From Rhizobium sp. CB3090 (GTDB lineage Bacteria; Pseudomonadota; Alphaproteobacteria; Rhizobiales; Rhizobiaceae), in contig NZ_CP121663.1 of NCBI RefSeq assembly GCF_029714285.1, positions 1,674,001-1,738,000 on the forward strand: 64,000 bases of DNA. The letters are read 5' to 3'. Position numbers and translations under genes: made by a program. This document shows, one piece after another, positions 30,064-38,885 of the stretch. Below the pieces are notes generated by a model, which was not told the origin of the DNA, made no database searches, and worked only from the letters and a program-made list of their open reading frames with translations. Within the stretch, counting starts at the first letter, position 1. Each line of letters begins with the position of its first letter.

Positions 30064-30804
30064 CTATCCCCCATTTTGAATCAAAGCCCTCGCCAGCCGA
30101 AGCCTTCGCCGGCGGCCAAGCGATAAAGGTATGCTTGCGTGAATAGTGCGCTCAAGCCAGAGCAGGCATTGCGAAACGGGGTAGCAGACCGCGAAATAGA
30201 TGGCGGCGATAACCAGATAGACTTCGAGTGCCCGAAATGTCTCAGAGGCGATCAATTGCGCCCTCGTCATCAGTTCCGCCGCCGAGATGGTCACCAGCAA
30301 CGATGTCGACTTGAGCAGATCCACAAACATCGTATTGGTGCCCGGCAGCGCGAGGCGAAGTGCCTGAGGCAGGATCACATGCCCGAAAGTGGTCGCGCGA
30401 CCAAGGCCCAGCGCATGCGCCGCCTCGTTCTGGCCAGGATGGATGCCCGCAATAGCTGCGCGAAAGATTTCCGACAGATAGGCCGCGTAGAACAGCATTA
30501 GGCTAAGTACGCCAGCGACGAATACGTCGAATTTTATGCCGACCGAAGGCAAGCCGAAATAGATGACGAAGATGATGGCAAGCAAGGGGACATTCTTGAA
30601 GATTTCCGTGTAGATGGTGGCAGGCAGGCGCACCGCGCGCAAACGGTTAAGCCGCATCAGAGCGAGCAGGAGTCCCAAGCCTGCTGCTCCAATGAAGCTC
30701 GCTATCGCATAGGCAAGGGTCCGCAAGAGACCCTCGCCAAGATTGCCTGCATATTCGCTCCAGGGAACTTGAAACATTTCGGCAAAAGGTAGCGAGGAGC
30801 TCAT
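30064..30804 (-). CDS. polar amino acid ABC transporter permease (HisM/GlnP type)
   Basis: 246 residues with AGGAGG before the start. About five membrane helices and the HisMQ-type coupling motif EIFRAAIAGIHPGQNEAAHALGLGRATTFGHVILPQALRLALPG are present. Only one permease gene is found, so it probably works as a homodimer. It lies 15 bases after the binding-protein gene and four bases before the ATPase start. Confidence 0.93.
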   Translation of the reverse strand: MSSSLPFAEMFQVPWSEYAGNLGEGLLRTLAYAIASFIGAAGLGLLLALMRLNRLRAVRLPATIYTEIFKNVPLLAIIFVIYFGLPSVGIKFDVFVAGVLSLMLFYAAYLSEIFRAAIAGIHPGQNEAAHALGLGRATTFGHVILPQALRLALPGTNTMFVDLLKSTSLLVTISAAELMTRAQLIASETFRALEVYLVIAAIYFAVCYPVSQCLLWLERTIHASIPLSLGRRRRLRLARALIQNGG

Positions 30805-30819
30805 GTGGACCTCCTGCGC

Positions 30820-31743
30820 TTATTCGGTGCTCGATGGAGGCGACCAGGTCTCGGGACGGTCGACCCCACGGCGCTCGGCTGCCATTTCCGGTGAAGGAAC
30901 CAGGAATTGCTTTGGATCGCCTCCCCATTTGGTCACAAGTGCGGCAAGCGAGCCGTCCTTGTACATGGCATCGATCCCATCGGAGATCGCCTTGGCGAGC
31001 TTCGGGGCCTGTTTGGGCAGATAGAACCCGGTCATATACGGCTTGAAATATTTATAGTCCGGATGGGCTTCGACCTGCTCCGCGCTCGGAGCACTTAGGT
31101 AGGCGACCTGGAACTTCATGTCGGGCCGCTGCTGCTGCTGATAGATGATCAGCAGCGGATCGAGGAAGCCGACATCAAGCCTTCCCGAAGACAGGTCTTC
31201 AAAGACGCTATCGGCCGTCGGGAAAGTGCGCGCGGTCGCCTTCGGAACTTCGGCGATCGACTTGGCCCAGACATATCCAGTGACCGTGCCGAGTGTCTTG
31301 CCTTCGAGACTTTTCACGTCGGGATAGGCAGCAGAGCCATGTACGGCCATGGCTGGCGGCGAATAGTAAGGAGGATCGGTAAACAATCCCACCTTCTGAC
31401 GCGCGTCGGACCAGGCAATGCCTCCGATCGTAATGTCTGCACGCTGCGACTGCACGGAGGCCAGCATGCCCGGGAAATCGGTCACCATGGTCTCGATCTT
31501 GAGACCAAGCTTCTTGGCGACCGCATCGAGGATGTCGCTGTCGAGGCCGACAAGTTTTTCGTCCTTCAGCGCCGTGTACGGCATGTAGGGTTCGATCGCG
31601 ACCTTGAGCACGCCTGGTTTCAGCGTTTCCAAGTCTTCAGCCTGCGCCATCTGGGAACTGGCCAGTATTCCGATTGCAAAGCCCAGGATTGCCACGAGGC
31701 CGTGTTTGAATGGGGAATGCGAGAAAATGCCATTGCCGTTCAT
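30820..31743 (-). CDS. periplasmic amino-acid-binding protein (SBP family 3)
   Basis: 307 residues with GGAGGG before the ATG. A signal peptide of about 35 residues (ending SSQMAQA) precedes a family 3 solute-binding domain: LKVAIEPYMPYTALKDEKLVGLDSDILDAVAKKLGLKIE, the DFPGMLASVQSQRADI specificity region and a C-terminal AKAISDGIDAMYKDGSLAALVTKWG. The substrate is likely a polar amino acid, related compound or opine, given the DadA-like gene in the operon. First gene of the operon, divergent from gntR, with a 14-bp palindrome just upstream. Confidence 0.92.
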   Translation of the reverse strand: MNGNGIFSHSPFKHGLVAILGFAIGILASSQMAQAEDLETLKPGVLKVAIEPYMPYTALKDEKLVGLDSDILDAVAKKLGLKIETMVTDFPGMLASVQSQRADITIGGIAWSDARQKVGLFTDPPYYSPPAMAVHGSAAYPDVKSLEGKTLGTVTGYVWAKSIAEVPKATARTFPTADSVFEDLSSGRLDVGFLDPLLIIYQQQQRPDMKFQVAYLSAPSAEQVEAHPDYKYFKPYMTGFYLPKQAPKLAKAISDGIDAMYKDGSLAALVTKWGGDPKQFLVPSPEMAAERRGVDRPETWSPPSSTE

Positions 31744-31763
31744 TGCTCACCCTCCAATATATT

Positions 31764-31790
31764 TGTAATATATTACAGCGTATATTACAT
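31764..31790. promoter_or_regulatory. GntR operator between the ABC operon and gntR
   Basis: A perfect palindrome, TGTAATATATTACA (31764-31777), is followed by a further half-site TATATTACAT (31781-31790). On the opposite strand this reads TGTAATATA twice, in direct repeat. It sits 21 bases from the binding-protein start. FadR/FCD-type GntR proteins bind such AT-rich dyads, so this is the likely operator for both directions. Confidence 0.75.
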
Positions 31791-31853
31791 AAATGCATTG
31801 TCAAGTGATTCCGCAGCAGGCGGACCGAATCGCTCTGACGCTGGAGACAGTGA

Positions 31854-32540
31854 ATGGACGCTTGGATGTCGGAAGAAATGCTGGATGACCCAGACGCGGG
31901 GTTGACGCTGGCTGAACGCACCTATTTGCAGCTTCGCGAAGACATCATCACGGTACAATTGCCGCCTGGTACCGTTCTGCGTGAGAACGAGATCATGCGC
32001 CGCCTGGACGTAGGCCGCACGCCCGTACGCGAGGCGCTGCTCCGGCTCCAGCGGGACGGCTTCGTGGACGTCAATGCGCGCCGGGGTACATTCGTCAGCA
32101 GGATCGACATCAGCGATCTTACCGCAATCTACGAGGCCAGGGCGCGGATCGAATCCTGGGCGACGCGATTAGCCGCGGAACGTTTGCGTGAGCCGGAACG
32201 CCGTGAAGCCGGCGAGCTGATCGAGGCGCTGAAGGCTCTTTCCCTGCCCTCGGAACTTGACGCCCTGCTCGCGCTGGACCGGCGTATCCACCGCTTTATC
32301 TATCGAAGCGCCAAGAACCGCTATCTGTTCGATACGCTCGACCATTACCACAACCTCTCGCTCCGGATTCTCCATGTCGCCATGCGGCGATTTCCGGAAC
32401 TGTCGCCGGAACTCGATAAAGTCGTGCAGGAGCAGATACTGATGCTTGAAGCCGTCTGCCGTGGAGATGCCGAAACCGCGGAACAGATCGCATTGCATCA
32501 CGTCCTAAGTTTCGAGCAGGAAGTCCGCAAAGTCATCTGA
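31854..32540 (+). CDS. GntR-family (FCD domain) regulator
   Basis: 228 residues. N-terminal winged helix-turn-helix (about 20-85): ERTYLQLREDIITVQLPPGTVLRENEIMRRLDVGRTPVREALLRLQRDGFVDVNARRGTFVSRI. The C-terminal all-helical FCD ligand domain (about 95-220) carries the metal-type residues in ALDRRIHRFIYRS and the histidine pair near LEAVCRGDAETAEQIALHHV. It is divergent from the amino acid transporter operon and probably represses it until its own amino acid or degradation product is present. The start could be the internal ATG at 31866. Confidence 0.9.
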   Translation: MDAWMSEEMLDDPDAGLTLAERTYLQLREDIITVQLPPGTVLRENEIMRRLDVGRTPVREALLRLQRDGFVDVNARRGTFVSRIDISDLTAIYEARARIESWATRLAAERLREPERREAGELIEALKALSLPSELDALLALDRRIHRFIYRSAKNRYLFDTLDHYHNLSLRILHVAMRRFPELSPELDKVVQEQILMLEAVCRGDAETAEQIALHHVLSFEQEVRKVI

Positions 32541-32557
32541 CGGTCACCCGCCAGATT

Positions 32558-33010
32558 TCACCGCAACTTCTGCAGAAGCATTCGCAGACCGGGTTGGCCG
32601 GCCTCCGCGACAGCGTCGTCCAAGGAGAACCATCGTAGCTTGCGAGTGCCTTTTTCCGGATAAGACCTTGCCATAGACTGAACCTCGATGAGGTGAGCCG
32701 TCACCCTATATCGGCGGAGGTTGTTGTCTTTGACGTAGGTGAAGGATCCAAATGGCTCTTCTGTCACAATGCCACGTGCACCGGCCTCCTCAAACGCCTC
32801 GCGCTCGGCGGTGACACTCGAGGTCTCGCCAGGTTCAATATGACCTTTAGGAAGTCCCCAGTGCCCATTGCGCTTGCTGCTGACAAGAAGAACCTGCACT
32901 GCACCCCTATTCGTGCGGCGTAGGCAGACCGCCCCCGCCTGCTCGACATCTATGTCAGCCAACGTGCCTGGCACGCGCTTCGACGATCTTTCCGAAGCCT
33001 CCTGCAGCAT
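32558..33010 (-). CDS. Nudix hydrolase
   Basis: 150 residues. The Nudix box is complete: GHIEPGETSSVTAEREAFEEAGA fits G-x5-E-x7-REUxEExGU, with the metal-binding glutamates intact. The N-terminal 25 residues precede the QAGAVCLRR strand. The family removes X from nucleoside diphosphate-X substrates; this branch (KGHIEPGE, VSSKRNGHWGLPKG) is close to diadenosine polyphosphate hydrolase-like and DipP-like proteins. Its true substrate is not evident. It is convergent with gntR, 17 bases apart. Confidence 0.88.
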   Translation of the reverse strand: MLQEASERSSKRVPGTLADIDVEQAGAVCLRRTNRGAVQVLLVSSKRNGHWGLPKGHIEPGETSSVTAEREAFEEAGARGIVTEEPFGSFTYVKDNNLRRYRVTAHLIEVQSMARSYPEKGTRKLRWFSLDDAVAEAGQPGLRMLLQKLR

Positions 33011-33204
33011 CGCATCATGTCCTCAGCGTTTGACGGCGGCCGGACCGTAGCGGCTGAGGATGTTTGTGTCTACCGTCGAACGGTAGTTCTTCGCCGACGC
33101 ATCTGCAGCCTTCCCGCCAACACTCAGCCAACAGGTTTTCTGCGATCCCTTGCGCAATCTGTCGGTTTTTAGGATCGAAAACGGCCCAACACGCAGCTGC
33201 CACG

Positions 33205-33230
33205 GGAACAAGGATGCCTTTCGCTCCGTT
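33205..33230 (+). promoter_or_regulatory. EcfG-type general stress promoter
   Basis: GGAAC, a 17-base spacer and CGTT fit the EcfG consensus. The site lies 18 bases before the DUF982 start, leaving a very short leader with GAGGTAG as ribosome binding site. Confidence 0.65.
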
Positions 33231-33248
33231 TAACGCTCGAGGTAGATC

Positions 33249-33548
33249 ATGTTGACGAATGGAACATGGCAAGAGCCCGTAAGCCTTGAGCTACACCGGA
33301 TCGGCGAGTTTCGAACGATCAGGAGCAGTTTGGAAGCACTCGATTGTCTGTTGACAGATTGGCCCGCCGAAGAAGATCGGTTTTACCGGGATGCATTGAT
33401 GATCTGTCGCGCTGCAGTCGATGGCAAATCCACCCCTGAGCTTGCCAGGGATGCCTTTATCGTGGCGGCGCACGAAAGCTGCATATACATGAAGCTCGGA
33501 TATTTCATTCCAGATTTTGTTATCGAACCACCCAAAGCGGCATTCTGA
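33249..33548 (+). CDS. DUF982 family protein
   Basis: 99 residues. It fits DUF982, a family of small cytoplasmic proteins common in Rhizobiales, often in several copies per genome: WPAEEDRFYRDALMICRAAVDGKSTPELARDAFIVAAHESCIYM is the core. No catalytic motif is known for the family and its role is unknown. It is preceded by an EcfG-type promoter, pointing to control by the general stress response. The next gene starts about 25 bases later. Confidence 0.75.
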   Translation: MLTNGTWQEPVSLELHRIGEFRTIRSSLEALDCLLTDWPAEEDRFYRDALMICRAAVDGKSTPELARDAFIVAAHESCIYMKLGYFIPDFVIEPPKAAF

Positions 33549-33572
33549 GATAGCACGCCGATTCAGTAGCTA

Positions 33573-33764
33573 TTGTCCCAGAATTGGGATGAATTCCTTC
33601 GAATAATAAGACGAGCAGCCGATATCAAAAAACAGCGATATTCGGCGCCGCGCTCCAGGAAGAATAGACAGCTTTCCTCGATCGTCGATTGGCTGGGTGA
33701 GTTTAGCGTTGCTTTAAAGAAGCTGTGTAAGGATGCAGGCCTGTCCTCTATACCGGCAACCTGA
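33573..33764 (+). CDS. possible small leader ORF of the GGDEF-EAL gene
   Basis: 63 codons starting at a TTG, MSQNWDEFLRIIRRAADIKKQRYSAPRSRKNRQ..., whose stop TGA overlaps the ATG of the next gene (ATGA). The amino acid composition is basic and plausible. No family recognised. The overlap suggests translational coupling if it is real, but the start codon and ribosome binding site are weak. Confidence 0.3.
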   Translation: MSQNWDEFLRIIRRAADIKKQRYSAPRSRKNRQLSSIVDWLGEFSVALKKLCKDAGLSSIPAT

Positions 33765-36022
33765 TGAAGTTTCGAAGAAATTCAAAAATATTAAGTGGCT
33801 TCGCGAACTCTGCAATAGGCCATGCTACCGCATTTGCTCCGGCAATATTTGCGGCGACCATTGCAGTCATCGTCGTCTGGGTTGCGACGAACTGGCGGCT
33901 GGAGCGATCGCTGGCCGATGAACGCTCGGTTGTTGCCAGCGAACTTGCCACCATATCATCGCGGCTTCAGACTAATCTCAACAGCAATGTGAAGCTGTTG
34001 CAAGGTCTCGCGGCCGGTATATCGGTCAATCCGGCGATGGACCAAAACGCTTTTTCCAAGCTTGCCGCGCAGATCTTGCAACCCGATTCACAATTGCGAA
34101 GCTTCGCCGCGGCGCCCGGCATGGTGGTCAAATGGGTTTATCCGGAAAAAGGAAACGAAAAGGCGATCGGGCTCGACTACCGGACGAACGTAAAACAACG
34201 CAATGATGCGATGCTGGCGCGCAACACCCACAATATCGTCCTGACAGGCCCGGTAGAGCTTGTCCAGGGTGGAGTTGCTTTCGTGGTCAGGTGTCCGGTT
34301 TATATGAATGACGGAACAAGCCAGATCTTTTGGGGTCTTCTGTCCGGAGTCATAGACATACCAAGGCTCTATCAGGACAGCGGCCTTGAATCGACCGACC
34401 TTGAGATTGCCGTCAGCACCGTACCGGAGCCGAACTTGCCCAAGCAGGTTTTTCTCGGCGACCTGAACACTTTTTCGAAGCAACCGGTCGTGGCATCCGT
34501 TGATATGACGTACGGCCGATGGACCCTCGCCGCCGTGCCTAAGGGCGGATGGGGCCAAAACAACGGCATAGGCATTTTTGAGCTCTATGCGAGCCTGCTG
34601 TCTCTATGCGTCGTTGCGCCGATTGTCTGGGTCGGCTTTCTGACCAAATCACGCCAGAGAACCATTGAAAAGCTCCGCCTTCACAAGAAAAAGCTTGTCC
34701 GGGCACGGCAAAGGCTGGAATACCTGTCGTTGCATGACGCGCTGACGGGGCTTCCTAACAGGCGATTTGTCGACCAGATGATCTCGCAACCGCCGAGACC
34801 CGGTCCGAACGATTGTCTGATACTCATTCATATCGACCTGGACCGCTTCAAAGAGATCAACGACACGAAGGGACATGCCGGGGGTGACACGGTCCTACAG
34901 TCAACGGCATCGCGCCTTGCCAACTTGACCGGTCCAAACGACGTGGCGGCTCGGATCGGCGGAGATGAGTTCATCTTCGCTAGCTGGAGTTCCAATCCCG
35001 AACCTAAAGCACATATGTTAGCCCAACAGATCGTCGATGCGCTCGAACAGACCCTCTTCATCGATGGTTCGGAGTGTGTGATCAGTGCAAGCGTTGGCGT
35101 CGCCTGGGAAATCGAATGTTCTGGCGGGCGGGACCTTGGCCAACTGCTTCTCAATGCCGATTTGGCTCTGTACGAGGCGAAGAAGGCGGGCCGCGGCCGC
35201 GCCGCCACTTTCACCGAAGAGCTTCGCATCGCGGCAATCCATTCGAAAGAATTGGCGGACGAATTCAATCACGCACTCGACCGCGACGAACTGGTGGCAT
35301 TCTTCCAGCCGCAGTTTAATGCAGACACGTTGGAGATCGCCGGCGTCGAGACGCTTGCCCGCTGGGATCATCCGCGAAAGGGTCTGCTCGGCCCCGACAA
35401 ATTTCTTAATGTCGCGGAAAGTCTGGGGCGTTCCGGCGACATGGATAAGCTGATTCTGCAAAAGGCCCTATTCGAGCTTACAAGATGGGACAGCCTGGGA
35501 ATGCGCATCCCGCGTGTCTCAGTCAATATTTCGGCGCGTCGGCTGGCGGAGGCAAATCTGCTTGCGGAGCTGTCAGCGCTTCCTGTAGCGAAGGGCCGAC
35601 TGTGTTTCGAGCTGCTTGAGACGATCTCCTTCGACGACCTCCAGCCTGTTCTCAATGAGATAATTCCAGCTCTCAAAGAGCTTGGTATTGAAATCGAGAT
35701 CGATGATTTCGGCACCGGACATGCCAGTATCGTCAGTCTGCTGAGATTTGAGCCACGAAGGCTTAAGATCGATCGCGAAATTATCAACCCGATTGTCACA
35801 TCTCCATCTCAACGCCGTCTGGTTTCCTCGATCATCGAAATCGGCCGCTCACAGAACATCGACATCGTTGCCGAAGGCGTGGAGACAATGGAGCATGCGA
35901 AGATCCTGAAAGATCTTGGTTGCCATTTGCTGCAAGGCTACGCTCTGGCACGGCCAATGACCTCGAAACAATTGATCGAATTTTGCCGTGTGAAGGATGA
36001 AGGGCTTACAATAGCAGGGTAG
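33764..36022 (+). CDS. CHASE-like sensor GGDEF-EAL c-di-GMP enzyme
   Basis: 752 residues. Membrane helix 1 (about 22-43), a periplasmic CHASE-like sensor domain (about 70-265) with KQRNDAMLARNTHNIVLTGPVELVQGG, helix 2 (about 268-292), then GGDEF (about 325-480) and EAL (about 495-745). GGDEF motif ARIGGDEFIFAS is intact. EAL features: GVETLARWDHPRKGLL in place of the usual EALLRW but keeping the metal Glu, then DDFGTGHAS, KIDREII and EGVETMEH. Cyclase, phosphodiesterase or both are possible. The CHASE domain would sense a small extracellular ligand. Confidence 0.88.
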   Translation: MKFRRNSKILSGFANSAIGHATAFAPAIFAATIAVIVVWVATNWRLERSLADERSVVASELATISSRLQTNLNSNVKLLQGLAAGISVNPAMDQNAFSKLAAQILQPDSQLRSFAAAPGMVVKWVYPEKGNEKAIGLDYRTNVKQRNDAMLARNTHNIVLTGPVELVQGGVAFVVRCPVYMNDGTSQIFWGLLSGVIDIPRLYQDSGLESTDLEIAVSTVPEPNLPKQVFLGDLNTFSKQPVVASVDMTYGRWTLAAVPKGGWGQNNGIGIFELYASLLSLCVVAPIVWVGFLTKSRQRTIEKLRLHKKKLVRARQRLEYLSLHDALTGLPNRRFVDQMISQPPRPGPNDCLILIHIDLDRFKEINDTKGHAGGDTVLQSTASRLANLTGPNDVAARIGGDEFIFASWSSNPEPKAHMLAQQIVDALEQTLFIDGSECVISASVGVAWEIECSGGRDLGQLLLNADLALYEAKKAGRGRAATFTEELRIAAIHSKELADEFNHALDRDELVAFFQPQFNADTLEIAGVETLARWDHPRKGLLGPDKFLNVAESLGRSGDMDKLILQKALFELTRWDSLGMRIPRVSVNISARRLAEANLLAELSALPVAKGRLCFELLETISFDDLQPVLNEIIPALKELGIEIEIDDFGTGHASIVSLLRFEPRRLKIDREIINPIVTSPSQRRLVSSIIEIGRSQNIDIVAEGVETMEHAKILKDLGCHLLQGYALARPMTSKQLIEFCRVKDEGLTIAG

Positions 36023-36109
36023 TAGCTATGCTGTGTTTCCCTGCCGCAGCCTCTGGAGCAGGCGGCTTTCGGGGACGGGAGTACCGGCTGGGGGACAACG
36101 ATTGCTCCG

Positions 36110-37015
36110 TCAACTCGCTGCATTCCTCAGATGCGCCGTCGAGTCGGTCCCGGTTCGCCGGCGCTCCAGTGCACGAGCTGATTTCCGCGCCACCCGCAGC
36201 TCGGCGAGCGTCGGCTGCCACCAAAGGGCGTCGTTGTCCGGCTGTGAACTCGGCCGAGACGGCCAGGTTTTCACGAGCTCATCGAAGGTACCCGGACGCC
36301 AGCGTCCCCAGATGTAATCGTCGTTCTGAGGAAAACCAGCGTAGAAAGAGCGAAGGGTTTCCGGCTCAACGAGTTCTCCGTCGAAGCCTGTGAACACGAC
36401 GATGCCGTAGGCTCGCGTCATCACGGGGCGATCAAGGGGCGGAAGTTGATCCGGCCTCAAAGGATGGCGCCGGCGGCGACGTTCAGCCGCACGGGCACGC
36501 GATGCTCGTTCTTCCTCGGATCCACGTCTCTCCGCCTGCCGCCGCTTACGCTCCTCAGGCTCATTGCGCCTGGCGGCGGCCTCGATCCGGCCCCAGCGTC
36601 GACGCAAGTCTTCATAGGATCGATAAGGAATGCTCCAAACCCGGTTGTCCGCGTCCCACGAGGCAAATGGCACTTCCCGCATCTCATCGACGACTGTGCG
36701 AGAGTAAGGCGTTCTCACCTCCAGACGATCGTCCTGCACGAGAAGATACTTCGAAAGAATCGGGTCGAAAGCGTAGGCGTCACGGCCCTTGATGTCGGCA
36801 TAGGCATCCGCGGCAGCGGCTTCGCGCTCCAGCCAGCGGTCGAAGCGCCGGGACGCCGTCTTTCCCGGAACGAACCAGGCTTTCAGATCGTCGCTCCAAC
36901 GGGCACGCGGAAAGCTTTTGCGGAACCGTTCGACCGTCATCCGGTCGTAGGGGAAGGTTGCCGTCGCGCCGGGCCGATCGTCCGTTTTGGTGCTTTTCTC
37001 TTCGCCGCTCTTCAT
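36110..37015 (-). CDS. HARP-like hypothetical protein
   Basis: 301 residues, cytoplasmic, very basic in the middle (a run rich in Arg/Glu from about 150 to 185, likely a charged helix). Two repeats of a WDxDxRxWxxPxxxxxxLxxxW pattern occur: ARWSDDLKAWFVPGKTASRRFDRWLE and ASWDADNRVWSIPYRSYEDLRRRWG. These resemble the HARP domain found beside SNF2-type helicases, where it supports DNA binding or annealing. Here it has no helicase partner. I infer a nucleic-acid-linked role only from this pattern; otherwise it is unknown. Confidence 0.5.
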   Translation of the reverse strand: MKSGEEKSTKTDDRPGATATFPYDRMTVERFRKSFPRARWSDDLKAWFVPGKTASRRFDRWLEREAAAADAYADIKGRDAYAFDPILSKYLLVQDDRLEVRTPYSRTVVDEMREVPFASWDADNRVWSIPYRSYEDLRRRWGRIEAAARRNEPEERKRRQAERRGSEEERASRARAAERRRRRHPLRPDQLPPLDRPVMTRAYGIVVFTGFDGELVEPETLRSFYAGFPQNDDYIWGRWRPGTFDELVKTWPSRPSSQPDNDALWWQPTLAELRVARKSARALERRRTGTDSTAHLRNAAS

Positions 37016-37253
37016 GTTCGTCGTGCTGCATTCGCCGCCACTTCAACGATGAACGCGTTGACGCAGGTTGCGGTTCATGAAACCTGCACACCTTTGGCCG
37101 ATCTCCCGGAAGGTGATGCAAAGCTGCTCGACGGGCGAGATGGAATGCTCCCATTCACTCCGCCAGCACCCGACAGCAGACAGCACGTAGGCGGAACCGG
37201 GCTCAGAATGAAACAAGGGCCTCCAAGGCTCTTGTTATCAGCACCTTTCTCCC

Positions 37254-38798
37254 TCAGTACCAGCTATCGGCCATCGACGACTTGCGTCTGCCTACAAAAT
37301 CACACAGGGCCTCATCAAGCGCAACGTCGAGAGGTGGCGCTTCGTAGTCTGCGAGCGTCCTTTTCCATTGGCGGTTGGCGCGCGTCGCAATGTCGGTCGA
37401 TCCGCCCTCCTCGCTCCACTTCTCGAAAGGCTCATTGTCCGACAGCGTCGTTTGCCAAAAGGCGGTCTGATAGTTTCGCATCGTGTGGGCGGAGCCGAGG
37501 AAATGGCTGCCGGGACCCACTTCTTCGAACGCGTCGAAGGCCAGCGTGTTGTCATCGACGGTGACGCCGGCGAGATAGGAATGGAGCGCGCCGCAGAGAT
37601 CTGCGTCCATTACGAATTTTTCGTAAGACATGGACAGCAGACCATCGAGGAAGCCGGCAGAGTGCAGGATGAAATTCGCTCCGCAGTGAATGGCCGACAG
37701 CATGGACATCAGCCCCTCCTGCATGGCCTGACCGTCGGGGAGTTTGGAGTTGGAGAAGTTGCCCGCGCAGCGCAAAGGCAGCTTCAGCCGCCGTGCAAGC
37801 TGCCCGATCACCATCGAGCCGATGGCCGGTTCAGGGGTGCCGAAGGTGGGCGATCCCGATCGCAGCGACATGGACGACAGGAAATTGCCGAAGATAACCG
37901 GCGCGCCTTTGCGTTCGAGCTGCGTCAGAGCGCAGCCTGCGAGCGTTTCCGCATAGGATTGAGCGATAGCCCCCGCGTTCGTGACAGGCCCCATCGCGCC
38001 ACCGAGGATGAACGGCACGATGACGGCCGCTTGGTTGGCACGGGCATAGGCCCGCAGCGATCTTGTCATGGTGCCGTCCCAGACAAGTGGCGAGTTCACA
38101 TTGACGTTGCCCAGGATGACGCAGTTCTGGTCGACGAAGTCCGCGCCGAAGAGGATCCGCGTCATCTCGATCGAATCCTCGGCACGCTCCTCCGCCGTCA
38201 CCGATCCCATGAACGGGCGGTCGGAATATTTGATGTGGCTGTAGACCATATCGAGGTGACGTTTGTTCACCGGCACGTCGACCGGCTCGCAGATCGTGCC
38301 GCCGGAATGGTGCAGCCATGGGCTTGCTTGAGCGAGCTTGATGAAATTGCGAAAGTCTTCGATGGTCCCGTACCGACGGCCTTTATCCAGATCCATGACG
38401 AAAGGCGAACCGTAGGCCGGCGAGAAGACCACATTGCCTCCCCCGATCTGCACGCTGTTCGCCGGATTGCGGGCGTGCTGGGTGAAGACGCTCGGGGCAG
38501 AAGAGACAATCTCGTGAAGCATTCCCGGTTCGAAGCGAACGCGCACGCCGTCCACCTTGGCCCCAGCCTTCTTCCAGTGTTCGACAGCAACCGGATCGTC
38601 GCGAAATTCTATTCCGATTTCTGCCAGAATGCGGTCCGCGATACGTTCGATCTTTTGGAGGTTCTCTTCCGAGAGGATGTCATAGGTCGGGATGTTGCGG
38701 ACGATATAGGGAACATGAACCTTCCCCATGCCGTCGCGTCGGGCGGATCGCCCACTGCGTCCACGTCTGCCAGCACTCTCTTCAATTGCCTCGGTCAT
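37254..38798 (-). CDS. trimethylamine methyltransferase (MttB) family protein, non-pyrrolysine type
   Basis: 514 residues from MTEAIEESAG, chosen for GGAGGCG directly upstream; a frame extending 340 bases further has no site. The sequence follows the MttB superfamily: VQIGGGNVVFSPAYGSPFVMDLDKGRRYGT, SDRPFMGSVTAEERAEDSIEM, ILGGAMGPVTNAGAIAQSYAETLAG and TFGTPEPAIGSMVIGQLARRLKLPLR. There is no in-frame UAG, so it belongs to the non-pyrrolysine branch, whose known members demethylate glycine betaine, proline betaine or carnitine through a corrinoid protein. No corrinoid protein gene is nearby. It is divergent from a LysR regulator. Confidence 0.88.
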   Translation of the reverse strand: MTEAIEESAGRRGRSGRSARRDGMGKVHVPYIVRNIPTYDILSEENLQKIERIADRILAEIGIEFRDDPVAVEHWKKAGAKVDGVRVRFEPGMLHEIVSSAPSVFTQHARNPANSVQIGGGNVVFSPAYGSPFVMDLDKGRRYGTIEDFRNFIKLAQASPWLHHSGGTICEPVDVPVNKRHLDMVYSHIKYSDRPFMGSVTAEERAEDSIEMTRILFGADFVDQNCVILGNVNVNSPLVWDGTMTRSLRAYARANQAAVIVPFILGGAMGPVTNAGAIAQSYAETLAGCALTQLERKGAPVIFGNFLSSMSLRSGSPTFGTPEPAIGSMVIGQLARRLKLPLRCAGNFSNSKLPDGQAMQEGLMSMLSAIHCGANFILHSAGFLDGLLSMSYEKFVMDADLCGALHSYLAGVTVDDNTLAFDAFEEVGPGSHFLGSAHTMRNYQTAFWQTTLSDNEPFEKWSEEGGSTDIATRANRQWKRTLADYEAPPLDVALDEALCDFVGRRKSSMADSWY

Positions 38799-38885
38799 TT
38801 CCGCCTCCATAATCGAAGTAGAGGCTAAACGACTTTGAAGCTTTGTAACGCTGGAAAAAACTTGGCTTTTGTATAAGCTCTGTTT

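Noticed and set aside
33015..33272. Minus-strand frame of 85 codons between the Nudix and DUF982 genes
   Set aside because: Composition is plausible (VAAACWAVFDPKNRQIAQGIAENLLAECW), but it overlaps the EcfG promoter and the DUF982 start, and has no ribosome binding site.
37368..38828. Long plus-strand frame opposite the MttB-type gene
   Set aside because: Histidine/arginine-rich composition, no start signal, and the minus-strand gene is well supported.
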